Shown here: one piece after another, positions 8,823 to 17,392 of the stretch
Layout of the letters: each line of letters opens with the position of its first letter
How positions within the stretch are numbered: the first letter of the stretch is position 1
From: Clostridium sp031626875
GTDB lineage: Bacteria; Bacillota; Clostridia; Clostridiales; Clostridiaceae
Length of the DNA stretch: 64,000 nucleotides
NCBI RefSeq assembly: GCF_031626875.1
Contig: NZ_JANDMF010000031.1
Span: forward strand, 1-64,000
Direction: 5' to 3'
Made by a program: the position numbers and the translations under genes
The notes under the pieces: generated by a model
What the model saw: only the letters and a program-made list of their open reading frames with translations
Told to the model about the DNA's origin: nothing
The model's database searches: none

Positions 8823-8852
8823 AGTATAACATAGTTTTACTTGTTATCTCAA
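8823..8852 (-). promoter_or_regulatory. Promoter of the Rrf2 regulator
   Basis: On the minus strand TTGAGA and TATACT are separated by 18 bases, about 50 bases before the regulator's ATG. Confidence 0.5.
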
Positions 8853-8895
8853 TGGTAAAGTCTATCTTTCTTATATGAGTACTTCTATGTTTTTA

Positions 8896-8940
8896 TAAAA
8901 AAACATGCAAACTCTTAAACATTTAAGAGCTTGCATGTTT
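8896..8940 (-). terminator. Terminator of tpiA operon
   Basis: On the minus strand AAACATGCAAGCTCTTAAA pairs with the following TTTAAGAGTTTGCATGTTT, giving a long stem with one or two mismatches and ending in a run of seven T. It lies about 25 bases after the tpiA stop and closes the cggR-gap-pgk-tpiA operon. Confidence 0.9.
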
Positions 8941-8963
8941 AATTACCATAAATTTCTCAATTC

Positions 8964-9710
8964 TTAGAAATTTACAATTTGAGCAAAATCAGCAGCAACT
9001 AAACTTGCACCACCAACTAGAGCTCCATCTATATCAGGCATAGCCATTTGATCTTTTATAGTATTTGGTTTAACTGATCCACCATATTGGATTCTTACCT
9101 TGTTAGCAACTTCTGTACCAAACATTTCAGCTAAAACTGCTCTAATAGCAGCTATTGTTTCATTTGCTTGTTCATTAGTAGCAGTTTTACCAGTTCCTAT
9201 AGCCCAAATTGGTTCATAAGCTATAACTACCTTTTCTGCTAATACTTTATCTAATCCAGCTAAATCAGCTTTAATTTGAGCTGAAATAACATCATTAGTT
9301 GTTCCATTTTCTCTTTGTTCTAAAGATTCTCCACAACAAAGCATTGGAATTAAGTTATGTTCAAATGCAGCTTTAACTTTCTTATTTAAAGCTTCATCTG
9401 TTTCATTGAAATATTCTCTTCTTTCACTGTGTCCTAAAACAACATAGTCTACACCCATTGTTTCAAGCATTCCTGGAGCAACTTCTCCTGTGAAAGCTCC
9501 TTTTTCTTCAAAGTGCATGTTTTGGGCACCAATCTTTATGTTTGATCCTTTAGCAGCTTTTATAGCAGCATCTAAGCAAACAAAAGTTGGGCAGATTACT
9601 ACTTCACAAGTAGCATCCTTAACTAATGATTTTAATTCATTTATAACTTTAACAGCTTCTTCTGGAGTATAGTGCATCTTCCAGTTTCCAGCAATAACAG
9701 GTTTTCTCAT
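8964..9710 (-). CDS. tpiA: Triosephosphate isomerase
   Basis: The 248-residue TIM barrel begins MRKPVIAGNWKMH, whose N and K are the catalytic Asn and Lys. It contains the catalytic histidine in VLGHSERREYF, the catalytic glutamate in VIAYEPIWAIGTGKTA, and the phosphate-binding IQYGGSVKP and GALVGGASL. It interconverts dihydroxyacetone phosphate and glyceraldehyde 3-phosphate. The length is standard. GAGGTG precedes the ATG. It is the last gene of the operon after pgk, with a 37-base gap, and is followed by a strong terminator. Confidence 0.97.
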   Translation of the reverse strand: MRKPVIAGNWKMHYTPEEAVKVINELKSLVKDATCEVVICPTFVCLDAAIKAAKGSNIKIGAQNMHFEEKGAFTGEVAPGMLETMGVDYVVLGHSERREYFNETDEALNKKVKAAFEHNLIPMLCCGESLEQRENGTTNDVISAQIKADLAGLDKVLAEKVVIAYEPIWAIGTGKTATNEQANETIAAIRAVLAEMFGTEVANKVRIQYGGSVKPNTIKDQMAMPDIDGALVGGASLVAADFAQIVNF

Positions 9711-9747
9711 TTAATTCACCTCTAAAATTTAAATTTGAATTTATTTC

Positions 9748-10926
9748 TTATTTATCGTTTAATGCATCGATTCCTGGTAAAACCTTACCTTCTAAGAATT
9801 CAAGAGAAGCTCCACCACCAGTTGAAATATGAGTCATCTTATCTCCAAATCCTAATATATTTACAGCAGCTGCAGAGTCTCCTCCTCCGATAACTGTTGT
9901 AGCATCTGCATCAGCCATAGCTTTAGCAACTGCAATAGTACCCTTATTGTAGTTTTCAAATTCGAATACTCCCATAGGTCCATTCCATATAACTGTCTTA
10001 GCATCCTTTATAGCATCAGCATATAAAGCATCAGTCTTAGGTCCAATATCTAGTCCCATATTTCCTGCTGGAATATTTTGATCAGCTGTAACTGTAGCTT
10101 CAACGTCCTTAAATTCAGCAGCAACTCTGTGGTCTACTGGTAGTAAGAACTTAACTCCTTTAGATTCAGCCTTTTCGATCATTTCTTTAGCATAGTCTAA
10201 TCTATCTTCTTCAACTAATGAAGTTCCAATTTCATATCCTTGAGCCTTTAAGAATGTGTAAGCCATTCCTCCACCAATGATTAATGTATCAACTTTATCT
10301 AATAAGTTGTTTATTACAGCAATCTTATCTGAAACCTTAGCTCCTCCAAGTATAGCAACGAAAGGTCTAACTGGAGTATTAACAGCTTCTCCTAAGAACT
10401 TTAATTCTTTTTGAATTAAGTATCCACATACAGCTGTATCTAAGAATTCTGTAACACCTACTGTTGAGCAGTGAGCTCTGTGAGCTGTACCAAATGCATC
10501 GTTAACAAATATATCAGCTAGTGAAGCTAGTTCTTTAGAGAATTCTTGAACATTCTTAGTTTCTTCTTTTCTGCATCTTGTATTTTCTAATAATACAACA
10601 TCTCCATCATTCATATCAGCAACAGCTTTTCTAGCATTTTCGCCTACAACTTCTTCATCTCTAGCGAAAACGACTTCTTTACTAAGCATTTCGCTTAATC
10701 TTTTAGCAACTGGTGCTAATGACTTAGAAGCATCTTTTCCTAAGTGTGAGCAAAGTATAACTTTAGCTCCATTTTCTATTAAATACTTTATAGTTGGTAA
10801 TGCGCCGTTCAATCTATTTTCATCTGTTATAACGCCATCTTTTAAAGGTACATTAAAGTCACATCTTACTAGTACTTTTTTTCCTTTAACTTGGATGTCT
10901 TCAATACTTTTCTTATTAAAACTCAT
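9748..10926 (-). CDS. pgk: Phosphoglycerate kinase
   Basis: The 392-residue kinase transfers phosphate between 1,3-bisphosphoglycerate and ADP. The substrate-binding VLVRCDFNVPL is near the N-terminus, with SHLGKD, LLENTRCRKEE and FVNDAFGTAHRAHCSTVG. The nucleotide-binding C-terminal lobe shows GPMGVFEFENY and the GGGDSAAA loop. I chose the ATG of MSFNKKSIED because GAGGTG lies just upstream; an earlier in-frame ATG adds 16 residues unlike the family. A hairpin lies in the gap between gap and pgk and may mark an RNA processing site or partial terminator. Confidence 0.97.
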   Translation of the reverse strand: MSFNKKSIEDIQVKGKKVLVRCDFNVPLKDGVITDENRLNGALPTIKYLIENGAKVILCSHLGKDASKSLAPVAKRLSEMLSKEVVFARDEEVVGENARKAVADMNDGDVVLLENTRCRKEETKNVQEFSKELASLADIFVNDAFGTAHRAHCSTVGVTEFLDTAVCGYLIQKELKFLGEAVNTPVRPFVAILGGAKVSDKIAVINNLLDKVDTLIIGGGMAYTFLKAQGYEIGTSLVEEDRLDYAKEMIEKAESKGVKFLLPVDHRVAAEFKDVEATVTADQNIPAGNMGLDIGPKTDALYADAIKDAKTVIWNGPMGVFEFENYNKGTIAVAKAMADADATTVIGGGDSAAAVNILGFGDKMTHISTGGGASLEFLEGKVLPGIDALNDK

Positions 10927-10956
10927 TATTTTCACCTCATAATATTTCTTTATTTT

Positions 10957-10999
10957 AAAACAGTCTGGCCTCATAGCCTTATACTACAAAACCAGACTG
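10957..10999 (-). terminator. Hairpin between gap and pgk
   Basis: CAGTCTGG and CCAGACTG form an 8-bp stem around about 23 bases, followed by TTTTAAAAT on the minus strand. It lies 40 bases after the gap stop, inside an otherwise continuous operon. It is probably a partial terminator or a stabilising/processing hairpin that lets gap be made in excess of pgk and tpiA. Confidence 0.55.
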
Positions 11000-11038
11000 A
11001 TTTTTAATGTTTAAATACTTATAACTAAGAGTCTTAAA

Positions 11039-12055
11039 TTACTTTAAGAAGTTAGCGAAGTGCTTTATAGTTCTAACCATTTGGCTAGTATATGAATTTT
11101 CGTTGTCATACCATGCAACAGTTTGAACTTGGTATAAATCTTCTCCGATTTTAGATACCATTGTTTGAGTTGCATCGAATAAAGAACCAAATCTGATTCC
11201 AACAACATCAGAAGATACTATTTCATCTTCAGTGTAACCAAAAGATTCATTTGAAGCAGCTTTCATAGCAGCATTGATTCCTTCAACTGTAACATCTTTT
11301 CCTTTAACTACTGAAGTTAAAATTGTAGTTGATCCAGTTGGAACTGGAACTCTTTGTGCAGAACCGACTAATTTTCCGTTTAATTCTGGAATAACTAATC
11401 CAATAGCTTTTGCAGCTCCTGTTGAGTTAGGAACTATGTTTACAGCTGCAGCTCTAGCTCTTCTGAAATCACCTTTTCTATGTGGTCCATCTAATACCAT
11501 TTGGTCTCCAGTATAAGCATGGATTGTAGACATTATACCAGTTTGGATTGGTGCATAATTATTAAGTGCTTGAGCCATTGGAGCTAAGCAGTTAGTTGTA
11601 CAAGATGCAGCTGAAATTATGTTATCATCAGCAGTTAATATATCATGGTTTACATTGAATACAACTGTTGGAAGATCGTTACCAGCTGGAGCTGAAATAA
11701 CAACTTTCTTAGCACCTGCATTGATGTGTGCTTGAGATTTTGCTTTTGATACATAGAAACCAGTACATTCAAGTACTACGTCTACTCCAATTTCTCCCCA
11801 AGGAAGTGTAGCTGCATCAGCTTGTGCATAAATTTTTATTTCTTTTCCATTAACAACGATAGAAGATTCTTTTGCTTCTACTGTTCCTTCATATCTACCT
11901 TGAGATGAATCATATTTTAATAAGTGAGCTAACATCTTAGGATCTGTTAAGTCGTTGATTGCAACAACATCAAACCCCTCTGCTCCGAACATTTGTCTGA
12001 ATGCAAGACGTCCAATACGTCCAAATCCATTAATTGCTACTTTAACATTTGCCAT
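11039..12055 (-). CDS. gap: Glyceraldehyde-3-phosphate dehydrogenase
   Basis: The 338-residue NAD-dependent enzyme starts MANVKVAINGFGRIGRLAFRQM, the Rossmann nucleotide-binding loop. It carries the catalytic cysteine in SAASCTTNCLAP and the histidine partner in STIHAYTGDQ. The phosphate-binding ARAAAVNIVPNSTGAAKAIG and WYDNENSYTSQMV complete the family signature. It oxidises glyceraldehyde 3-phosphate to 1,3-bisphosphoglycerate. AGGAGG precedes the ATG. It follows cggR by 47 bases without a terminator, so it is under the CggR-controlled promoter upstream of cggR. Confidence 0.97.
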   Translation of the reverse strand: MANVKVAINGFGRIGRLAFRQMFGAEGFDVVAINDLTDPKMLAHLLKYDSSQGRYEGTVEAKESSIVVNGKEIKIYAQADAATLPWGEIGVDVVLECTGFYVSKAKSQAHINAGAKKVVISAPAGNDLPTVVFNVNHDILTADDNIISAASCTTNCLAPMAQALNNYAPIQTGIMSTIHAYTGDQMVLDGPHRKGDFRRARAAAVNIVPNSTGAAKAIGLVIPELNGKLVGSAQRVPVPTGSTTILTSVVKGKDVTVEGINAAMKAASNESFGYTEDEIVSSDVVGIRFGSLFDATQTMVSKIGEDLYQVQTVAWYDNENSYTSQMVRTIKHFANFLK

Positions 12056-12102
12056 TAAAATTACCTCCTAAAAATGTATTTATAAAAATTATTTTTTATA
12101 AA

Positions 12103-13149
12103 CTAAATAAAATTATTCATGGTTTTCTTTAAAACATCTAAAATTTCTCGACCCGCAGCTTCATCGGTCACAAGAATCCCATTACTATTATTACGTTGAG
12201 TTGAAATTATTGACTCTACTTTATTTTTCCCACCAGCCACTGCAATATGTGTGTTAATTTTTCTTGCTTCTTTAATATTAATTCCAATTGGGGTGGTTTG
12301 AGATACAACTTCTGACTTTTTATTAAAATAACAGCCAAAAGCTTCTCCAATTGCTCCTAAATCCATGAGTCTATCAATTTCATCTTGAGATGCTCCTCTT
12401 TTTATTGCCATTTCACTAGCATTACCTATACCATACATTAATATATCTGCTTTATGAATATAATCAATTACTTCCTTAATCTCTTTTTCTTTTAGTAAAG
12501 TATCTAAAATATCTAAAGAGATATTCTCAGGAATATGGAGCATTTTGTAACTTCCATTTATCTTTTTGGCAAAGGATGCTGCCAAGGTATTTGCTTGTGT
12601 TTCTACCTTTCTTCCCATGCCTCCTCTTGCTGGAACTACTAATATATTTGAAAAGTTATTTAGCTTTGGAAAAGCTTCAACAACTTCCTTTAGCGTACTT
12701 CCTCCTGTTAAAGCTATTACATTATTATCTTTAATAATACTTTTTAGATAATTCGAACAAGCCTTACCAAGTTCTTTTAATGTTATTGGATTTTCTTCAA
12801 CATCTCCTGGAACTATAATGACTCTTCTTAAATTTAACATAGATTTAATTTGATTTTCGATTTCAGACAATCCTTTAATCTCATGTATAAAATCTTTAAG
12901 TTCATTAACAACTTCTTCACCACTATCAGTCACAGTCATACCTGGAGTATTTATTTCAATAAGTCCCTGTGCTTTTAAAAGGCTGATTTCAGTTCTAACT
13001 ATTCTCTCCCCAATGCATAACTCATTTGCAAGTATTCGTCTTCCAATAGGTTGATTATAGTATATAGTCCTTAGTATATTGTACCTTTTTTCTAAAACTT
13101 CTACAAGTTCAGGAACTATTTTCTTTTGAAGTCTTAATATCTCCTTCAA
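12103..13149 (-). CDS. cggR: Central glycolytic genes regulator CggR
   Basis: This is a SorC/DeoR-type repressor of about 348 residues. The N-terminal helix-turn-helix covers about 15-70 (NQPIGRRILANELCIGERIVRTEISLLK region). The C-terminal sugar-binding domain has VIALTGGSTLKEV and VVPARGGMGRKVETQANTLA, the phosphosugar-binding signature. In Bacillus CggR represses the gap operon and is released by fructose 1,6-bisphosphate; the same role is inferred because gap-pgk-tpiA follow directly. I prefer the TTG start of LKEILRLQKK, which has AAAGGAG 8 bases before it. A GTG three codons earlier abuts that site. Two direct GTGGGACAA repeats upstream look like its own operator. Confidence 0.93.
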   Translation of the reverse strand: MKEILRLQKKIVPELVEVLEKRYNILRTIYYNQPIGRRILANELCIGERIVRTEISLLKAQGLIEINTPGMTVTDSGEEVVNELKDFIHEIKGLSEIENQIKSMLNLRRVIIVPGDVEENPITLKELGKACSNYLKSIIKDNNVIALTGGSTLKEVVEAFPKLNNFSNILVVPARGGMGRKVETQANTLAASFAKKINGSYKMLHIPENISLDILDTLLKEKEIKEVIDYIHKADILMYGIGNASEMAIKRGASQDEIDRLMDLGAIGEAFGCYFNKKSEVVSQTTPIGINIKEARKINTHIAVAGGKNKVESIISTQRNNSNGILVTDEAAGREILDVLKKTMNNFI

Positions 13150-13173
13150 TTCAAACACTCCTTTGGGCTAATA

Positions 13174-13202
13174 TTGTCCCACTCTCTATTTTCTTGTCCC
13201 AC
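13174..13202 (-). promoter_or_regulatory. CggR operator (direct repeats)
   Basis: On the minus strand GTGGGACAA occurs twice, 20 bases apart start to start. The repeats lie just downstream of the -10 box, covering the transcription start region. The GGGACA core and spacing of about 21 bases match the known Bacillus CggR operator layout, so CggR probably represses its own operon here. Confidence 0.75.
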
Positions 13203-13209
13203 ATGTATT

Positions 13210-13215
13210 ATTATA
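13210..13215 (-). promoter_or_regulatory. -10 box of the cggR operon
   Basis: TATAAT on the minus strand lies immediately upstream of the two operator repeats. The region 17 bases further upstream has only a weak match to a -35 box. Confidence 0.55.
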
Positions 13216-13314
13216 ATGCAATGTCATAAATTTTAAAAGAGTTTCTGCAAACTTTTTAAAAATTCTTCTTTTGATGTATATACATTCATATATGCTTCAT
13301 TCTTGGAATACTCA

Positions 13315-13358
13315 GAAAAATTCAGTATATAAGCCTTTTTATGCTAATATACTGAATT
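13315..13358 (-). terminator. Terminator of rpoN
   Basis: On the minus strand ATTCAGTATAT and ATATACTGAAT form a perfect 11-bp stem followed by TTTTTC, beginning a few bases after the rpoN stop. Confidence 0.85.
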
Positions 13359-13364
13359 TCAAAA

Positions 13365-14741
13365 TTAAATTCTTTTTCTTTTACTAGACGATCTTATTCC
13401 TAATTCTTCTCTATATTTTGCTACAGTTCTCCTTGATATATTTATGTTTTCACGATTTAAATAATCGCATATATATTGATCCGAAAATGGCTTTGTTTTA
13501 TCTTCCCCATCAACAAGTTTCTTTATTCTATTTTTTATATTAGAAACTGCAATTTCATCTTCACTCTTTGATGAAGATACTCCTGTAGTAAATAACTCTT
13601 TTATCTTAACTGTTCCATATGAAGTTAAAATATATTTCTCTTTTATAGCTCTACTTACAGTTGATTCATGCATTTCAATTTCTTTAGATATATCTTTCAG
13701 TGTCATTGGTTTTAGATAATTTATTCCATATTCAAAATATTCTCTTTGCTTTTCAACTATTTTTTCTAGAACTTTATAAAGTGTACTTCTCCTTTGCTCT
13801 ATGCTCTTTATTAAAAATAGTGCTTTATCTAATTTTTCTTTTACATACGAATTAACATCATCACCCTGATTTTTATTAATCACTTCCTTGTAGACTCCAC
13901 TTATTGATAAGTTTGGAACCAACTTATCATTCATTATCACTAAAAACTCATTTTGAACTTTCCTTATTTCAGCATCTGGTAATATGTATTTTACTTCTTC
14001 TCCGGTATAAAATCCTCTCGATGGTTTTGGTTCTAATTTTCTTATTATATCTCCATATCTTTGTGCTTCTCTTGGTGATATATTTAATTGTGATGCTATA
14101 TTTTTATATTTATTATCTGCCAAGTCCTCTAAATAATTCTCTACTATAATTTTTAATTTTTCATCATTATATCCTAGATATTTAAGTTGATTCTTTAAGC
14201 ATTCTTTTATATTTCTTGCTCCTATTCCATAAGGCTCTAGGCTTTGAACTATTTCTAATCCTTCTTCTATAAGTTTCTCACTTAAATTAAGTTCTTTTGC
14301 TATCTCACTAATGCTAATCTCTAAATAACCTCTACTATCAAGATTTTCAATTATATAGTCAGCAACTTCCTTTTTTAAGTCCTCTTCTTCTATTTCCATA
14401 ACTTGTTCATGTAAGTATTCCTTAAGAGATTTTTTTTGTGAAATAAAGTTAAAAGGAGATACTTCTTCATCATCATAGCTTCCATAACTTTGAGCCCCAT
14501 AATTATCAAACTCTAAATATTTTATCATCTCTTTATAGTCGTGCTTGTCTAAATCTGTACTTTTTTCATTTGTGTTTGAAATGAATTCATCTTTAATTTC
14601 CAATACTGGATTCTCTTCATATTCATTGTTTATATATTCTCTTAAATCATTTGCTGACATTTGTAATACTTTAATAGATAATTGCATTTCTTGAGTTAAT
14701 GCTAGTCTTTGTTCCTGTGTCAATTTATAAGAATAGTCCAT
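13365..14741 (-). CDS. rpoN: RNA polymerase sigma-54 factor
   Basis: The protein of about 458 residues begins with the glutamine- and leucine-rich activator-responsive region (LTQEQRLALTQEMQLSIKVLQM). The core-binding domain follows (LDSRGYLEISISEIAKELNLS), then a helix-turn-helix (TLKDISKEIEMHESTVSRAI), and the C-terminal RpoN box near the end (ISRRTVAKYREELGI), which reads the -24 element. It directs polymerase to promoters that need an ATP-driven activator. I chose the ATG of MDYSYK, which has AAGGA at proper spacing. Although sigma-54 controls nif in proteobacteria, I found no -24/-12 sequence at the nif or mod promoters here. It lies downstream of degV as a separate unit. Confidence 0.95.
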   Translation of the reverse strand: MDYSYKLTQEQRLALTQEMQLSIKVLQMSANDLREYINNEYEENPVLEIKDEFISNTNEKSTDLDKHDYKEMIKYLEFDNYGAQSYGSYDDEEVSPFNFISQKKSLKEYLHEQVMEIEEEDLKKEVADYIIENLDSRGYLEISISEIAKELNLSEKLIEEGLEIVQSLEPYGIGARNIKECLKNQLKYLGYNDEKLKIIVENYLEDLADNKYKNIASQLNISPREAQRYGDIIRKLEPKPSRGFYTGEEVKYILPDAEIRKVQNEFLVIMNDKLVPNLSISGVYKEVINKNQGDDVNSYVKEKLDKALFLIKSIEQRRSTLYKVLEKIVEKQREYFEYGINYLKPMTLKDISKEIEMHESTVSRAIKEKYILTSYGTVKIKELFTTGVSSSKSEDEIAVSNIKNRIKKLVDGEDKTKPFSDQYICDYLNRENINISRRTVAKYREELGIRSSSKRKRI

Positions 14742-14823
14742 CTTCATTTCCTTAACACCTCAATTTCCTTAAACTTATTTGTCCAACCACCTTATGTATA
14801 CATTTTCATAATTTATATAAGCA

Positions 14824-14844
14824 AAGGAGCACTTATTGCTCCTT
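14824..14844 (-). terminator. Hairpin after degV
   Basis: AAGGAGCA and TGCTCCTT form a perfect 8-bp stem with a 5-base loop 9 bases after the degV stop. The following bases (TGCTTATAT) make only a poor T run, so termination would be weak. Confidence 0.5.
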
Positions 14845-14852
14845 ACTCTAAA

Positions 14853-15695
14853 TTACTTTTCCTCAGAAAAGAAAAATATTCCTGTTACGTTATTCCCTGA
14901 ATGAATTCCAACTGTACATCCTACATTTGCACTTATAAAATCAATTCCTTGTTCATCAAAATGTTCCTTTATAGGATCATGTACATCTACATTATTTAAG
15001 TTTAGTAATATTATTGGCATTCCTTCCAAAGGCTTATATTCTTCAAGATCTTGGAGAATTCTTTTAACAGCTTTTTTACTTCCTCTTACTTTATCTTTTA
15101 CTGCCATTACGCCTTCTTTTACTTCTAATATTAATTTAATTCCTAAAACTCCAGTTACTACACTTACCGTTTTAGATATCCTTCCACCTCTAACTAAGTT
15201 ATCCAAAGACTCAAAGCATAAAGAAGAACAAATACATTCTTTCTTTTCTTCTATATCTTCTATTATCTCATTAAATGTTTTTCCTGAATCTCTTAAAATA
15301 GCTGCTCTATATGCCAGAAGGGCTACTCCTGCTGTAACTGTTCTAGAATCAACAACATATATATTATCACTTTCTATAATATTCTTAGCTAAACATGCTG
15401 ATTGATATGTGCCACTCATACTTGATGAAAGATTGATAGAGATTATTTTATAACCTTCACTTAAATATCTTCTATAAACTTCTTCAAATCTATTAGGTGT
15501 TACTTGAGCTGTGTTAGGAAAAACATCCCCTTTTTCTATTCTCTCAAATAACTCATCCGTACCTATCTCTACTCCATCAAGATAACTATCTTCTCCAAAA
15601 TTAATAAGTAACGGTAGAACATCTATGCCTAATTTATCAAATAATTCCTTGGGTAAGTCTGCTGAACTATCAGTAATTATTTTAATTTTATCCAT
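14853..15695 (-). CDS. DegV family fatty-acid-binding protein
   Basis: The 280-residue cytosolic protein begins MDKIKIITDSSADLPKE, the DegV signature. It also has FPNTAQVTPNRFEEVYRRY, the ISINLSSSMSGTYQSA segment, and VVDSRTVTAG, which lines the fatty-acid pocket. A second domain has GGRISKTVSVVTGVLGIKLIL. DegV proteins bind a fatty acid and, as FakB, present it to the kinase FakA; which fatty acid is bound is not evident, and the FakA gene is not in the window. GAGGGG precedes the second in-frame ATG, which I chose over one three codons earlier. It follows trmL by about 20 bases as an operon. Confidence 0.88.
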   Translation of the reverse strand: MDKIKIITDSSADLPKELFDKLGIDVLPLLINFGEDSYLDGVEIGTDELFERIEKGDVFPNTAQVTPNRFEEVYRRYLSEGYKIISINLSSSMSGTYQSACLAKNIIESDNIYVVDSRTVTAGVALLAYRAAILRDSGKTFNEIIEDIEEKKECICSSLCFESLDNLVRGGRISKTVSVVTGVLGIKLILEVKEGVMAVKDKVRGSKKAVKRILQDLEEYKPLEGMPIILLNLNNVDVHDPIKEHFDEQGIDFISANVGCTVGIHSGNNVTGIFFFSEEK

Positions 15696-15715
15696 TCTCC
15701 TCATTCCCCTCTAAC

Positions 15716-16177
15716 TTACTTCATGTTTGGAAATCCAATTTGTCTTAAAGCTTCATATGCAATTATAGCAACTGTATTTGATAAATTTAAACTTCTTGTG
15801 CTACTCTTAACCATAGGTACTCTTATGTTTTCAAGTGCATTATGAACCCCTTCTGGAACCCCAGATGTTTCTCTTCCAAACATAATAAAATCCCCTTTAG
15901 AGAATGAAACCTCATCATAATGTTCTCCACCATGAGTTGTTGCTAAAAATATTTTCTTATCCCCATACTTTTCCATAAACGCTTCATAGCTTTCATGTAC
16001 TTCTAAATCTAGATCTTTCCAATAATCTAATCCTGCTCTTCTTAAATGTTTTTCATCTAATTCAAAACCTAAAGGTTTAATTAAATGCAACTTTGATTCC
16101 GTCAATACACAAGTTCTTGCAATATTTCCTGTGTTTTGTGGTATTTCAGGTTGATATAAAACTATATTAAAATTCAA
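15716..16177 (-). CDS. trmL: tRNA (cytidine/uridine-34 2'-O) methyltransferase TrmL
   Basis: The protein of about 153 residues belongs to the SPOUT (SpoU/TrmH) class. It begins LNFNIVLYQPEIPQNTGNIART, whose NTGNIAR is motif 1. It has FGRETSGVP (motif 2) and SLNLSNTVAIIAYEALRQ (motif 3), which form the knot that binds S-adenosylmethionine. It methylates the wobble ribose of leucine tRNAs. I chose a TTG start because GGAGG lies 8 bases before it, whereas the in-frame ATG five codons earlier has that site inside the gene. The start matches the usual short N-terminus of the family. It is followed closely by degV. Confidence 0.9.
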   Translation of the reverse strand: MNFNIVLYQPEIPQNTGNIARTCVLTESKLHLIKPLGFELDEKHLRRAGLDYWKDLDLEVHESYEAFMEKYGDKKIFLATTHGGEHYDEVSFSKGDFIMFGRETSGVPEGVHNALENIRVPMVKSSTRSLNLSNTVAIIAYEALRQIGFPNMK

Positions 16178-16307
16178 TGCTCTATCCTCCATACAACCGT
16201 CTATTTAATAATACTCAAATAATACTATATAAATATATAATTAGTCAAAACCTTTTAAATTGTAATAACTAACAAATAAATTCTTTACTTATATCATATA
16301 TCAAATT

Positions 16308-17144
16308 CTAATCTAAAACAAACTTTCTTATAGCTTTAGAAACTCCATCATTATAATTTGTATCCGTTATATAATTAGCTATTTCTTTAAGTTTAGGTAC
16401 TGCATTTCCCATAGCAACTCCAATACCTGCATATTCAATCATAGAAATATCATTTTCATTATCACCAATACACAATATCTCTTCTCTGCTAATTTTTAAA
16501 TCACTGGCTAATATTTCTACTGCTTTTCCCTTTGAAATTCCATTTGAACTTATTTCAACAGAGTATTTTCCTGCTCCAAAAATAGCTAACTCTCTTTTTT
16601 CTTCTACTTCTTTTCTAAATGAAATTATCTTATTTTCATTTTTTGAATAAATAACACACTTCACTATTTCATTGCTGAATTTTTTTAAGTTTCCTATAAA
16701 CCTATTATAATTAAAGTATTTCTTAACTTTTATTCCATATTGTTTATCTCTATTTGTATGTGCAGATACACTTCCTATAAAAAAGCCTAAAAAATCACTT
16801 ACTATTATAATATCTTTTGTATAAAAATGTAGGGTTACTTTATGCTTTTTAGCCAACTTTATAATATCTAAACAATTATCATAACCAAGTATGTTGCAAA
16901 ATATCTCTCTTTCAAATCCTCTATCCATAATTACAGCTCCATTAGCTGCTATTACTGGACAATTTACACCAATCTTTTTTGATATTTGTACCGCATTATT
17001 ATATATTCTTCCAGTTGTTATTACTATTTCAACTCCTTTTTCGTTAGCTTCTTGTATAGCATTTTTACAATTTTCAGAAATAACTTTTCTTCTGTTACTA
17101 AATAAAGTTCCATCTAAATCTATGCATATCATTTTTATATTCAT
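16308..17144 (-). CDS. HAD-superfamily phosphatase, Cof type
   Basis: The 278-residue protein shows all four HAD motifs. They are DLDGTLF at residues 9-15 (nucleophile aspartate), VITTGR (motif II), the lysine in KGKAVEIL (motif III), and CIGDNENDISMIEYAGIGVAMGNA (motif IV). The Cof-type cap domain lies between motifs II and III. These enzymes hydrolyse small phosphorylated metabolites such as sugar phosphates or pyridoxal phosphate. The exact substrate cannot be read from the sequence. It appears monocistronic, with AGGA before the ATG. Confidence 0.85.
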   Translation of the reverse strand: MNIKMICIDLDGTLFSNRRKVISENCKNAIQEANEKGVEIVITTGRIYNNAVQISKKIGVNCPVIAANGAVIMDRGFEREIFCNILGYDNCLDIIKLAKKHKVTLHFYTKDIIIVSDFLGFFIGSVSAHTNRDKQYGIKVKKYFNYNRFIGNLKKFSNEIVKCVIYSKNENKIISFRKEVEEKRELAIFGAGKYSVEISSNGISKGKAVEILASDLKISREEILCIGDNENDISMIEYAGIGVAMGNAVPKLKEIANYITDTNYNDGVSKAIRKFVLD

Positions 17145-17344
17145 AAGCTATCCTCATCAATATTCTATATAAAGTTAATATTAATAATTACTTTTTCTAT
17201 GTATTTAATTTTATAACATCAATACTTTACTTTTAATTATATAAGAATTTATAAAAAAATATAAGCTATTACACTTCTTAAATACACTAAATATCTTTAA
17301 AATCTAAATAATAATTATTTAAAACTATAGTACTATATCATAAT

Positions 17345-17392
17345 ATAAAAAATAGAAAGAAGCTTGTGAAAACTCCTTTCATAAGCTTCTTT
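17345..17392 (-). terminator. Terminator of the muramidase gene
   Basis: On the minus strand AAAGAAGCTTATGAAA pairs with TTTTCACAAGCTTCTTT and is followed by CTATTTTTTATA. The left arm overlaps the stop codon of the gene. Confidence 0.85.
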
